Origin: Quercus robur
Lineage: Eukaryota > Streptophyta > Magnoliopsida > Fagales > Fagaceae
Direction: 5' to 3'
NCBI RefSeq assembly: GCF_932294415.1
Contig: NC_065538.1
Coordinates: forward strand, 17,955,656 to 18,019,655
DNA length: 64,000 nucleotides
The notes beneath the pieces were generated by a model that searched no databases, had not been told where the DNA came from, and saw only the letters and a list, made by a program, of their open reading frames with translations. Below are positions 23,407 through 35,825 of this stretch, one piece after another (the stretch's first letter is position 1; each line of letters starts with the position of its first letter). The translations under genes and the position numbers were made by a program.

Positions 23407-24970
23407 TCAATATCCGCTGAGCAAAGCATCTGCATGTTCTTGAGCAACCTTCCAAGCCATGATCACATGTCGTTCCTCTGTCAGGGTCGCACCTATAGCA
23501 CACCGAATTATGTATACTCCATCGACCACAGTAGGACTCATGTAGACATGGCCTGACCTATTGATTGAGTCCAACAGCTTCTGGTTTAGTTCATTTACAC
23601 GTTCCAAGTCTAAGGCCTTCTCATCATGGTTAGCCACACCATTCTCATAAACTTTTTTAAAATTTGGCTTAGGCAAAACCCTAAAGCAGACCAAAGCAAA
23701 ATTTCTAGGGGCCACAACCTCAAACGTATTATCAAGCCTTACAAGTTCTTCAAAAAGCTTTGCCATTTTAACATGGCTTCTTAAAAAGCACCTGAGGTTC
23801 GCCACGCCGTAGCTTCTGAGCACAAGCCACAATTTCATGGCTCGGAATCTTCGACTTAAGGTTATTTGCCAGTCTTTGTAGTCCACCACTTGCTTTGAAT
23901 CAGTGGCCTTATTTCTCAAATACGCACGATTTGTTGAGAGTGATTTTATCAAGGCACTTGGATCCTTCACCCAAAGGCAGCAACAATCCAAAGTAGTAAA
24001 GAACCACTTATGTGCATTCAAAGTGAATGAATTTGCACCCTCAATGCCATCAATGAAATGCCGAAACTCTGGGCAAATGCAAGCACTTCCAGCATATGCG
24101 GCATCAACATGGACCCATATGCTATAATCTTTGGCTACTTCGCATAATGGCCCTATTGGATCAATGGCATTTGTTGAAGTTGTCCCAACTGTGGCACAAA
24201 GAAAGAATGGGACTAGTCCAGCTTGAACATCTGCTTGAACTGCATCACGTAATGACTTTGGGCATAACCCAAAAGAGGTTGACTTTGTTGTCTTGACAGC
24301 TCGGAAGTTCATTGGGTTGATTCCAGCAATTTTGGCTGCCTTTTGTATTGCACTATGCGTTTGGTCAGACCCATAAACCACCAACTTTTCCATCTTCTCT
24401 CTTCCAACTTGGCTTAGCATTTGATCCCTCGCTGCAGTTAATGTACACAAAATGGCCTCACAAGTAGTCCCTTGCAATACACCTCCACCATTGCCAGAAA
24501 AGAGGAAAGACTTTGGTAGTTTAAGCATTTCACCAAGCCAATCCATGACAATACACTCTAGTTCAGTTGCAGCAGGTGATGACATCCAATTGAATCCCAC
24601 TACATTAAAGCCAGTGCTAAGCATTTCTCCAAGAAAACCAGCAATGCTACCACTTGAAGGGAAGTAGCTAGGCAAAGAAGTTAGGACTCTGCCAGTGTGT
24701 GATCCCAGGTATAATATATTTCTGCACATCTTGGAGGATGGTTTCAATGGATTCAGGAGAGTAAGGGGCAGATTCTGGTAAGAGATTTCGAAGATAATTT
24801 GGCTCAACTTGGCTAAGGACTTGATATCTCTCTATGTTTTCATAATAATCTGCAATGAAGTCTATGATCATATGGCCTTGCCTCCTAAATTCCTTTGGGT
24901 CTAGAGGGTTAGTGACGAAGTGGGAATTGTTTTCTTGATCCTTATCAAAAGTGAGGCTGCCCATGATCAA
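23407..24970 (-). pseudogene. TYDC: Tyrosine/aromatic amino acid decarboxylase, broken by 4-bp insertion
   Basis: Intronless, as usual for plant group II PLP decarboxylases that make tyramine, dopamine or tryptamine. Start is ATG 24970 or, by family habit (MGSL), 24964. The first frame ends at FFA then TAG; the second continues [15 protein letters not shown], giving 519 residues when joined. The break is an extra CTAG at 24668-24671. Preserved landmarks: [21 protein letters not shown] lysine in NAHKW (codon 24009-24007), and VDYKDWQ with the loop Tyr that marks decarboxylases rather than aldehyde synthases. The C-terminal half ([27 protein letters not shown]) looks most like tyrosine decarboxylase. 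As read it would give only about 100 residues. A sequencing error is the main alternative, since the rest is clean. Confidence 0.88.
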
Positions 24971-25063
24971 GATATGGAATTTAAATGTTTTGGTGGTTTG
25001 ACAAAGGACAGAAAGGGTATGGAAGAATCAGAAGGTGATGTGCTAATTGAATGAGAAATAATG

Positions 25064-25109
25064 AATGAAGATAGGTTTCTTATATAGCAAAAAAATGAGT
25101 AGCATGCAG
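25064..25109 (-). promoter_or_regulatory. TYDC core promoter segment with TATA
   Basis: On the minus strand it contains CTATATAAG (about 25078-25086), about 110 bp upstream of the start codon. The same segment recurs at 27795-27841 with four or so mismatches, on the far side of a 2.7-kb repeat. Confidence 0.55.
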
Positions 25110-25130
25110 ATTGAATGAAAATTATATTAA

Positions 25131-25699
25131 CTAGTCGCAAACTCACGCTATGCATAGGAATATATGATTATTTTAAGATGTAGTCTAATATATAACTTAC
25201 TCTTTAACTTAATTGTATATAATTTGTTCTTCTAAAATATTAAACAATTTCTAAAAATAATTTCTAGCTATCTCTCTATTTTTACAAATATATAAATTTA
25301 TCATTTTTGGCGTTTTTGTTTGATATTATCCTTTTGATTGAAGGGGTCCATTTTCTTCTAAATATTTTTATTATGAATTATATTTTCTTAATTTCTTTTA
25401 TTACAACTAAAGTTTTTAAATTTAAAATTTTCATTCTCTCAAAGATATTATCATGATAATAAATAATTGTCACATAATTACAATTGACATTATTCAAATA
25501 ATTGATAGGCACATTTAAATTCATGATAGTCATGTAGATTGTGTTTTGATATAAACTCAAATTCTCACTTCCAAGCTAACTAAGGATTAACTCAAATAAA
25601 TATCAACCCAAAACTATAAGAGGGAGTAAAAAGACTTGTGATGCGAACTCAAAAAACACAACACCTAAATGTATCAAGAGTTGCAAGAAAGAATTATAC

Positions 25700-25730
<31 letters not shown>

Positions 25731-26076
25731 CACAGAGAGAGAGAGAGAGAGAGAGAGTATATCACATTTTTTTGGGGAGAGAATAACAAATATAGAATAA
25801 AAGATAATGAGAAGAATATTCAAAATAAAAGATATAGTTGTAAACACCAAATTATCAAAACCATGTTATGTAATAAAATAATATAATATTATTATATAAT
25901 ATATTTATAATAAAATAGGACCACATCTAACAATTAAAGAAAAAAAAAAGATAACAGCTTAAAAACACAACCAAATTAGATAAACTAAAAGTAGAGATGT
26001 AAGATTGAATTAAAAATACACCAAAAGAATATACACACAGGCACATACATACATAACACAGGCACATACATACATA

Positions 26077-26125
<49 letters not shown>

Positions 26126-26696
26126 CATTACCCTACAATGGAGACGCAAGAAAGAGACCCACCAAAAGGAAACCAAAAAAAAAAAAAAAAAACTATGAGA
26201 GAGAGAGAGAGAGAGAGTTATCATATTCTGGTGTGGGAAATATGGATTGAATGAGAGATAATAGTTTATTATAGTAAAGAAGATGGGATAAGAAGAGTCA
26301 AAATAAGAGGAAGATGAATGGATAGAGAAAGAGTAATGGTAGGGTAGAGAGGAGTGGGAAGATCAAAAGATAAAAGTTAAAAGCAGGGACGAAGCCAGAA
26401 CTTAAAATTGGGGGGGGGGGGGGCGGTTTTATTGTTAGTTATATGCAGTGGTTTCGGCTTTTGGCTCCATTGCTTAGCCGGCAAAGATTTTTTTTTTTTA
26501 TTATTTTTTTTTTTATGTGTGTGTAGAGTGTGTCTTTTGTTGGTAAGGACAAATTTATTTTGTTTAAAGTTTTTTAAAGGGTTAAGTTGTTTGTTTTTGG
26601 TAAAATCGGTTGATTAATCTCAAATTTTTTTTTTTTTTATTTTAGCTTTGCTACTGCCTATTGGTAATTTTTGTTGTTGGGCTAATATTTTGGGCT

Positions 26697-26727
<31 letters not shown>

Positions 26728-27199
26728 TTATTTATTTATTTATTTATTTTAGATCTATAAATTTTTTTATGGACTTTAGAAGGAGGAAAATACTAGATCT
26801 ACAAATTTTTGTTGTGATTAGTGGTTATTAGTAAGTAAAAAAGTGATATAAGTGGTGGATCCAGATGCAAACTAGTAAGAATTTGCTACCTCTATAGTCT
26901 GTAGAAATGTTGTAAAAAAGTTTGTAACTATAACATTTTTCCTATAATGATCAATAAGGGGGACAAATTGCTTAGCCGGCAAAGGTTTTCTTTTGTTATT
27001 ATTATTATTATTTTTTATGTGTGTGTAGAGTGTGTCTTTTGTTAGTAAGGACAAAATTATTTTGTTTAAAGTTTTTTAAAGGGCTAAGTTGTTTGTTTTT
27101 GGTAAAATTGGTTGATTAGTCTCAATTTTTATTTTTTATTTTTTAGCTTTGCTACTGCCTATTGGTAATTTTTGTTGTTGGGCTAATATTTTGGGCTTG

Positions 27200-27230
<31 letters not shown>

Positions 27231-27757
27231 TTTTTGGATTTTAGATCTACAAATTTTTTTATGGACTTTAAAAGGAGGAAAATACTAGATCTACAATTTT
27301 TTTTTTACAATTTTCTTTTATGATTAGTGGTTATTAGTAAGTAAAAATGTGATATAAATGGTGGACCCAGATGCAAACCAATAAGAATTTGCTACCTCAA
27401 TAGTGTGTAAAAATGTTGTAAAAAAGTTTGTAACTATAACATTTTTCCTATAATGATCAATAAGGGGGATAAAATGTAATTTTATTGAAGAAAGTTGCTA
27501 AAATTAGTACCTAAATATATAGTTATATAATTATATTATTTAAAAAAAAAATTAGGGGGGGCCATTGCCCCCCTTGGTCCATGAATGGCTCCGTCCATGG
27601 TTAGAAGGAAATGTTAGAGAAAGTGAGAAATTAATAAAGGGAAGAATAATTAAAAATGAGAGAGTAAGAGTTGAAAATAAGTGGATAATTTGGCACAATA
27701 AGAGAGTAGCAACATTAACTTCTACGTTTTAGTTTTTAGATATATATAAATATAGAT
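25131..27757. repeat. Second member of the array repeat family, disrupted by a hAT-like element
   Basis: Opens CTAGTCGCAAACTCACGC and closes with TTTTTAGATATATATAAATATAGAT-like text, as in 12066-17195. It shares the AAAGTAGAGATGTAAG landmark, the GAGAGA tracts and the AGAAGAGTCAAAATAAGAGG segment. It has a single body, unlike the array. CT/GA microsatellites lie at about 25716-25757, 26081-26122 and 26199-26217. Confidence 0.65.
26384..27599. mobile_element. hAT-like non-autonomous element, 1.2 kb, 8-bp TSD
   Basis: Left end CAGGGACGAAGCCAG and right end (reverse complement) CATGGACGGAGCCAT form imperfect inverted repeats. Flanks are GTTAAAAG (26376-26383) and GTTAGAAG (27600-27607), an 8-bp duplication with one mismatch. 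The interior is a direct duplication of about 498 bp (TTGCTTAGCCGGCAAAG at about 26470 and 26968). No transposase seen. Confidence 0.7.
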
Positions 27758-27794
27758 GAATGAAGATAGATTTTAAATATATATAGATATAGAT

Positions 27795-27841
27795 GAATGA
27801 AAATAGATTTCTTATATAGCAAAAAAATGAGTAACATGCAG
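27795..27841 (-). repeat. Second copy of the TYDC TATA segment
   Basis: Near-identical to 25064-25109, including TTTCTTATATAGCAAAAAAA and the ATGCAG end. Confidence 0.75.
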
Positions 27842-28602
27842 GTCTCTGGACCTATCAGTTTAATATTTGATCCTGGCCTTTCTCCAGATCATCAATGGAC
27901 CAATTCCCTTTGGTGTAACCCATCTTTTGTCTTTTTCCCATTCTTTAATGTAAATCATTTTGATAGCAAAAGAAAAGTTTAATATTTGACAGGTGAGCCA
28001 CTGAGATAAACATAGGTTTATAGTATTTGCTTTAAATGTGAACACGTGATGTGTAGAGTCATAATTAAATGAAAACATGTTGGGCTTAGCTTTAAATTCT
28101 TAGCATTTCTAATAATATTCCAAACAAATCTTTAAATTCTTAGCATTGCCGATGGTTCTTAGATGTATGTTTCAAAGGTCATTGAGGTTCATTCGAACTC
28201 TCAAAATAGTATTTTTCATGGGTTTTCCATACTTTTTTCTAGAGTTTTGACCCTCGAAAAAAACCAAAATTTTTTATAGTGACATTACATGTTTATATGA
28301 ATAAATGTTTGAAATATACTTAAATACACTAGTGAATATTTTTTATAAATTTGTAAATAAATTCATAAAATACCATATAAAATTAAATAATTTATATGTA
28401 TATACTTATATACACTGGATATAAATAGTCCATTTTGTAGTAAAATTATACAAATTTTAACAATAGAAAAAGTTGGTAAATCTAATTTTTATAAGTTCAT
28501 AAAAAATCATTCTATCTAATTAACTCAAATAATACAATTATAATTAAAATTTAGTTATTAATTATTAGCATAATTTTGTGAAGGGATAAAATTTTAGTCT
28601 GA

Positions 28603-28634
<32 letters not shown>

Positions 28635-28969
28635 AAGCCCAAGATGAGAAAAAATTCAATTAGATTTTACTTATGGGATAATTTTGTGTCATGTATGTGT
28701 CCACTTAAGTTTCTTAGTCTTTGTGTTAATTAAGTAAGTTAATGAGTACAAAATAATAAAGTCCAAAATATTAATAAACTATTAAGAAAAAACCAATCAT
28801 ATATATACTTAATAAAAATCACCACACCTCCTATCTTATAAAAAATTATCATAATACATAAGTAGTGTTAAACTTAGGCTAGAGTTTAAACATACATCTA
28901 ATTACATTTATTTTTTCTAATAATTACATATATTTTTATGGTAAAAAAATATTTTTATTTTTAAATACA
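27842..28969. other. AT-rich spacer
   Basis: No gene seen. A TA microsatellite lies at about 28611-28634 and a small direct repeat of TTTAAATTCTTAGCATT at about 28091 and 28131. The part nearest 27842 may be the ancestral TYDC upstream region. Confidence 0.55.
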
Positions 28970-30091
28970 TTTATGTATATACATGGGTTACCAGCTAATT
29001 TTATTATTATTATTACTATTATTATTATTATTGTCGTTTGTAATTGTACGAGGAAGATAATAAAGGTAACACATCCAACAATCACATCCAACAATCACAG
29101 GCTCACAGCCTTTATTTACTGTTTTTTATGGATGGTCACACCCACACACTACACTACAGAGCACGTCAATCGACAGCACGTTCAAAATGTTGAGATAATG
29201 GAGCTGTCAAGGGGTCCAGTAATCCTGGCTGGGCCTCTTGTCTTTTTCTTTCTGATCTTTCTTTCTTTCTTTCTTCTAAATTACATGGGAATACGAGTGA
29301 AAGTTACTCGCAAATTTGTAAGAATCTTTAAATTGACCTATCAAATATAAACGTGATTAGTGTGATCAGTGACCCGTGTTATTCAATAGTATAAAAAAAT
29401 TGATAATTAATTGTATTATAAAAATTTGTATAATAGAATTAATTGCATCACGTTTATAACATATACTTAGGCAGTGTTTGCATTCGACTTATTCACGTCC
29501 ACGTTTTTCCCTGCTGCGTTTTTGTTCTTTTTTTTTTTTTTTTTTTTTGGTTTTCACGCGTTTTGGGTATTGCGGTTACTGTTCATTGAACAGTAACCGC
29601 AAAAGCTGACTTTCTGCAGTGAACAGTGCATATGTGTACTGTTCACGGTCCCACAAATTTCATTTTTTATCAATTTTTTCATTAAAAATAGGTCCCACAG
29701 CACTATTCACACATTTAAAAATTATTTTGCTACAATGTTTTCAGTTTTCAGTTTTCAGTTTCAGCAAAATAAGTTCTATCCAAACACACCCTTAATTTTA
29801 AAAAATTATTTCTTTTGGTTTTGGGTGTAAAAATTGACGCATGAAATTATAAAATTTATTAATTATATATATTTTTTAAATTAACACATCAATTTATAGT
29901 ATTTTTAAGTGATAAAAGTTTCATAACACTGTTAACATCACACTTTCAATAAATAAATACTATCTGAGCTTTAGTGTGCTCAACCAAAGTTCACATTTTT
30001 TGGTTTCTTTTTTGTTTTTGTTTTTACCGTTGTTGACAAGATTCGGATATTAAATAAGATACGGCGAATATGCGGCAAATGGAAATATCAT
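28970..30091 (-). repeat. Segmental repeat block A, copy 1, inverted
   Basis: Its reverse complement aligns with 47505-49660 once the insertions in either copy are removed: CGGCAAATGGAAATATCA pairs with 47510-47530, CACATCAATTTATAG pairs with 48250-48265, and the GGTCCAG...CTGGGCC segment at about 29212-29240 pairs with 49440-49465. It lacks the solo LTR and the MITE present in copy 2. Confidence 0.75.
29470..29791. mobile_element. Harbinger-like MITE, 322 bp, TSD TTA
   Basis: Starts GGCAGTGTTTGCATTCGACT; the reverse complement of the end is GGGTGTGTTTGGATAGAACT. TTA flanks both sides (29467-29469 and 29792-29794). Interior has repeated GAACAGT/ACTGTTCA. The matching site near 49150-49165 in block A copy 2 is empty. 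Confidence 0.85.
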
Positions 30092-30850
30092 TGTGGGGAC
30101 ACAATTTGGAGCCCAAACTCCTATCTTGTGAAGTCTTGGTCCAAAAAAGCCTAATATAATGAATTTTGTAGAGTATGGGTCAAAGAATTAGGTTTAGATA
30201 AGTTAAACAGAGGCTTGCATGGGATAAAGGAACACATGGACAAGAACAAAAGCCATTGTGTTGAAAGATCTCACGGTCTGAGGAGACTAAAAACTTAATT
30301 TGTGTATACAGACCAGTACATTAGGGTTCGTTTGCATGCTACAGTATTCTCCCTTCTTCTTTTTTTTTTTTTTTCTTTTTTTTTTTTGTCCCTTATGGGG
30401 GCTTCTATACATTATATAGGCCCTTCCTTATCATTGGGCTTTACACTTGTTGATCATCCAAGCCTCCACTTGAGCACATATCCCATCAGACACCTCTTTC
30501 AGTCCTTTGTGAGTTGTGATAGCTAAGGTAACGCTGTTCAAGGGTCTTTTCCACATTAATGCGACCAGGAAAGTAGTTGTAGTGCATTCAATGTGGTGGT
30601 GGCAGCTTTTACTTAGATATTTTGTGTTTCTTTCCTTTTCACGTATTTAGGGGATGTGCTTCAGTGGCTTGGACATACCTCCGCTCCGAATTTTCAGTGT
30701 TCGAGGAGGAATTCCTCCTCGGACCTTTTTTCTTTGTTTCCCATGATAAGGCTTAACGTGGATCTCGTAAGCCACGTTGCCTCCTTAGACAGGCTGCGTC
30801 CTCGAACGAGCCCAAGGCCCAACTCGTTACTTTGGGCCATAGTCTCCACA
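30092..30850 (-). mobile_element. 3' LTR of a truncated Tat-type Ty3-gypsy element
   Basis: On the minus strand it starts TGTGGAGACTATGG at 30850, directly after a purine-rich GTTTTGAGGGGC tract, and ends GTGTCCCCACA at 30092. This mirrors the 3' LTR border at 46178. The element is inserted into block A copy 1. Its internal part continues to about 33845 but gag-pol and the 5' LTR are missing. Confidence 0.8.
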
Positions 30851-31362
30851 ATAGCCCCTCAAAACTCTGGTTTTTATCTCCTTCTGAGGAGAAAAGCAGG
30901 GTTTTAACTTTTTAAGGGATAAGATCAATTAGTTTCCGGTTCACACGTGTGGGGACAATTGCTTCTGACACGTTGCAAGTTACGAGGCGCGGCTTATTAC
31001 TCCAGGCAGCTTTATGTCTCCCCCATCCAGTGGCGAAACGCAGATCTAACGGCTGGCATTCTTCCTAGAATTTTGAGCGGGAGTGACCTTCCCTTTTCTC
31101 CCTTGCTATATAAGGCCCTGGGGAAGCTCTTTCTGCTTTTCTTTTCTACTAATACTCAAGTTCGCCAGAGAATCCCAGCGCCCAGTTCTTCATTAACGTT
31201 TCAGGCCTTCGAATTTCCGTGACTACTTAAGTGAGAAACCTTTCCCTGAGGAAATCTCTAAGAGCTTCAGAGATTGTTGTAAGGATACTTGTAAGTTTTA
31301 CTTCCTCTTCGTTACCCCAATTTTCACCTCGGCCTTCCTCCTCGGCCCACCGGCTCAACTAG

Positions 31363-33845
31363 ATGGGTAGATTCAAGTGTCTAGTAGATACTCCGGCCGC
31401 CATGGAGGCCTTTAGGGAAAAGTACCGCATCCCGCAGGGGGTGATTTTGGAGTATTGTCCTTCAGAACGAGTGCTGATCGATAGGGAAGTGGGTCCAGTT
31501 GTCATTCCCATGATCGCTTTTATAGAGGGAGGAATGACGCTTCCCATGCGTAGGATTACCCGGGACTATTTGCTTAACCATAGATTGACAACGCATCAGT
31601 GCACTCCCAACCTGTTTGGGGTCTTAGGCAGCATAGATGTTCTGAACAAACGGATGGGTTTAAGTCTTACATGGCATGATGTAGTTCACATGTACGAGTG
31701 CCACCATCTTGACAAAGAGGGGTACTATCTTAAATCTCGATTCGAGATCATTAGGTTGATCTCTTGTCTTCCTAAATCCAATAAGAGTATGAAGGATGAC
31801 TTCCTTATTGCCTCGGGAGAGTGGAGCGATGGTCTTCATTGTCCAACTTGGGCAGGAGATCCAGGTACGGTGCCTTTAGGATCAATCCCCTGGGAAGGGG
31901 GTTTAACCCTTTAGTTTTATTTTCCTTTGATTGAAGATTCAAAATTTTTGTAACTTAACTACAATTTCCTTCTCGGCTGTTTTGCAGATAGAGCACACGT
32001 CACTCCTTGGTTGAGCCACGTAAACGTTCAAGCCCTGAACTATCTTTTGAGGTCAGAGATCTACGTTAACGAGGACAGACAATTACGTGCGGCCCATCTG
32101 ATTTTGGGTTACGAACCCTTGTCCCGCGCTTTCCTAGACGTCGGCCAATCCATAAGAGCCGGTAGTCCAAGGTTGGCCAGGATCGACTTGTCGAAGCCGA
32201 GGTTTTTGGCTTGAGAAGATCTTAGGCCAGTTGTTTTGCCTGGCATTCAAAATCCTCAGCCAGCTACACAACCACTTCCACAAGATAATCCTGAAGTTGC
32301 AGCGCGTGTTGAAGAAGAGACTGAATCATCCCGTCTTTCTCTTGAGGAGGAGATAGATGAGTTCTACTTTGAGGAGGATATTCCAAAAGCTCCACTGATC
32401 GAGCTTTCAGACGTTGAGGGAGAATAGGATAGAAACTCTGTGATCGACACCCCTCTTATTATTGCCTGCTCGGACGACTCTTCAGATGAGGAAGTGGACA
32501 ACATGGCCTCCAACAAAGGAAAAAGTTTGCGAGAGCTGATGGCTGCCCGAGGTAAGGGGCAATCATCGAAGGTGCCTGCCAAGTCCCAAACCTCTGTTCT
32601 TCCTCCTACTGCTCCGTAAATCCCTGCCGATCTCGGCTTGAAAGTTAATCCCGACCTAAAGAAGAAAAGGCCGATTGAGTCCCTCGAGGAAGGCGAGGTG
32701 GGTCCTCGCCAGGGCAGTAAATAACAAAAAACGACTCGGGAACATCGGGACAAAAGGGCTCCATCTGTGGAGAGCCGAGAAGAGATGGAACGGGCTGAAG
32801 TGTGCATGCCTCCGTGCACTTGGAGCCCCCAACTTGAAGTGGACGGAGCAGTCATTCCCTATAATGCTTCAATCCGAGAGTATAATAGGGGCTGAGCAGG
32901 GTACATTGCTGAAACCCTGGAGCAGCCCGTTCTCCTTCCCAGGGACATGGAGGCTTACAGGCGATTTTCACAGCCTGAACTCTTCCTATCCCTGAAGAGA
33001 GATCTTGCAATAATAAGACAATTCATCCTCTCATCGGTAAGATCATTGGATCATGTCATATTTTAACTTGTCATCTTGTCACTTCTTGGGCATATCACTC
33101 AACAAGTATTTGTGGCCGAGGAGTGGTGCCACGACAATCGTAAGTTAGCTGATGTCGAAGCCCTCTCTCGTGCTGAGGTGGAGAAGGCTGTAGGAGCCCT
33201 TAAGCAGGAGCATTACGAGCTATCTAAGAAGCTCAAGGAGGCTGAGTTAGGCTGTAAGAGTGTTGTGGCTGGCTTAAAGACTGCTGAAAAACAAGCTAAA
33301 GATCAACGCTAAAAACTGTACGTGACTGAGACCAACCTTGCTACTGAAAAGCAAGTCGTATTGGATCTTAAAGCCTCGTTGCAGAAAGCCAAAGAAGAGG
33401 CCCAGCTTGCCAAGGAAGAAGCTCAGCTAGTTAAGGAAGCAGCTAAGGTCGAAAAAAGGGTTGCTTACCAGCTTGGAGCGAAGGGGATTGAGGCAAGGCT
33501 TTCTGAGGAGCTACTAGAGGTATGCAAGGATTACTGCAGTATTTCATGGGTTCAGGCTCTTAATGCTGCAGGGGTCCCTGCAGACTCTGCCTTGAGATTG
33601 CCCGAGAATGTCTTCTTCCCTCCAGAGATCCGGGAGATCCTTGCCGATACCACTGAAGCTTCCGAGTAGCCCACGGTTGTTCCTAATGCCATCCCCTTAG
33701 TTGAAATTACCGGGAGCTCTGGTCAGGTCGCCGTTCAGGTTGAGGATGTGGAGAAAGAGAAGGGTAAAGGCAAGGGTAAGGGAAAGAAAACCTCCTTCAG
33801 GGCCAAGGATCTCACTAAGGAAGCAAGCACTGAGGCACTGAAGCA
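31363..33845 (+). pseudogene. Antisense three-exon gene of the truncated Tat element
   Basis: It lies antisense to its element. Exon 1, 31363-31864, encodes a domain resembling PF04195 (putative gypsy-type transposon): GPVVIPMIAFIEGGMTLP, HQCTPNLFGVLG, LTWHDVVHMYECH, RLISCLPKS. A phase-1 intron leads to exon 2 at 31988-33036, acidic and low complexity, then LLPRDMEAYRRFSQPELFLS. Exon 3 from 33094 is a Lys/Glu/Ala coiled coil, then LPENVFFPPEIREIL. Exon 2 carries several in-frame stops (32212, 32425, 32617 and later) but its frame is maintained throughout. The exon 3 acceptor is AT rather than AG, and exon 3 has stops at 33310 and 33667. Gene structure matches the antisense gene at 43227-45691. 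Function unknown. Confidence 0.75.
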
Positions 33846-35409
33846 TTCACTCACATTTCAGTTCTCATATCTTATATCTTATATCCTATTTCTTTATTTT
33901 TTCTTAACTCACTTTCTATCGTGTTTGGCATCAAAACTTGGCTTAGTTGTCAGTTTAAAAAAGCAACTTTAACTCAAAATTTATTTAATTGAATGATGAT
34001 GTTAAAAATATTACATAAAATTTATAATTTCATGTGTCATTTTTATAACACCCAAAACCAAAAGAAATAATTAAAAATATATATTATTATATGTTATAAA
34101 CGGGATACAATTAATTGTATTACAAATTTTTATAATACAATTAATTATCATTTTTTTATATTATTGAATAACTCTGGCCCTCCATTTGTTGTTGTCTTTT
34201 TTTTTTTTGTGGATCAAAAAGCAAAGAGTTATGAGGTACGTCTTTCAATCTGAAGAGGGAAAAAAGAAAGATCAGAAAGAAAAAGACGAGGCCCAGCCAG
34301 AATCACTGGGCCCCTTCACAGCTCCATTGTCTCAACATTTTGAACGTGCTGGATTGACGTGCACTGTAGTGTAGTGTAGTATGTGACCCATAAAAAAGGA
34401 AAACAATTGTGCCGACAAAAGTAAAGGCTATGATTCTTGAATGAGTTATCTTTTCTTCCTCATCCAATCACAAACGACATTAAGCTACAAAGAATACAAG
34501 ACAATAAGACCTTGTTTGGTTCACCATTCACTTGCATTTCAGTTCTCATATCTTATATTCTGATTCTCTATTTTCTCTTAACTCACTTTCTATCGTGTTT
34601 GGCATCAGAACTTGACTTTAGTTGTCAATTTAAAAAAGCAACTTTAACTCAAAATTGTGGAGACTCACACTTAAGTGTGTGTTTGTTTCCACTTTCTTAA
34701 GCCAAAACGCGCTATGTGAAACTGAAATTTTAAAATAAGCGTTTGGTAACATATGTATGGTAGCATTTGGAAGAAGTTATGTTTTGAAATCCAAAGGATT
34801 GTGCGTTTCCTTGACCCTGGCCAGCCCCAACTTTTGCAAAAGCCACACTGCGTTTTAACATTACCGTTGGAAAGCCACCGTCTATTTCCCAACTTGCCTA
34901 CTGTGTTTTCTTAAAAACTCAATTTTACTCTTTGATAAATCAAGGTAGTTCGCCATCTGCAGTCCCATCCCAGAACCTTTTGATGAATTAATTGCTACAA
35001 AGACCACAAAAAAATAGCATCTGGCCAGGTTTAATTCAATAACAAATTTCCAAATCCAAACACACAAAAATTTATAACAAATTCCCAAATCAACTAAGGG
35101 GAAAGAAAAAAAAATCAATCCCTTGCAAATCAAGATTCCTCAAAATGCAAAACAAAAAAACATTGGAATATAGTGAAATCTTCCCTTATGCAGTATCTCC
35201 CTTTCGTCTGCTCTGCTCCAATTCAATCTTCAGTCAATGACCAGCAACCACCTCTCTCTCTTTATTGTTCTTTTTTATTTTTATTTTTTGGGTTTATCAA
35301 GATCTCTCTATTTTTCATTTTGATCTTTCTCACTCTCTCCCCTTTGATGAAGTAATAATTTAGAGGATGGTAAGATGCCACGAAGTGTACCACAGTTCCA
35401 AATTGTACT

Positions 35410-35446
<37 letters not shown>

Positions 35447-35825
35447 AAATTTGTGGTTCACAGCTTGCGGTTTTTAATGTTCTACTATTTTATGTCCTTT
35501 TTTTCAGAAAATATTTTGTCATATTTAAATTTAATAAAAGTAGTTTCCACTTTCCACTTTGATCGTTTGTTTATTTGAAAATGGTTTAAAATAATTAGTA
35601 TTTTTTTTTTCTTTTAGTATTTAATGAAGGAAATCATTCACAATTCATGCATATCATTCCATTGCTAATTCTATTTGGGGATAATAATTAGTATTATTTT
35701 TTATAATATCATGTAGTACAATTCAAAGTTGGATATTGGTAAGTATTTTATCATCTTTTTACATTATCATTTTGTGCTCCATGATGATGAAAAATTTTGA
35801 GATTTAATTGATATTGATAAGAAGT
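33846..35825 (+). repeat. Segmental repeat block B, copy 1
   Basis: Aligns with 49668-50223, 50983-51024, 52104-53147 and 59501-59883. It lacks the two solo LTRs and the MULE found in copy 2, so it shows their empty sites. A sub-repeat (CTTAACTCACTTTCTATCGT) occurs at about 33903 and 34580. A TA microsatellite lies at about 35411-35443. Reading frames inside match no known protein. Confidence 0.85.

Noticed and set aside
24668-24671. Treating the decarboxylase break as an intron
   Set aside because: The extra sequence is four bases with no splice signals, and plant genes of this family are normally intronless.
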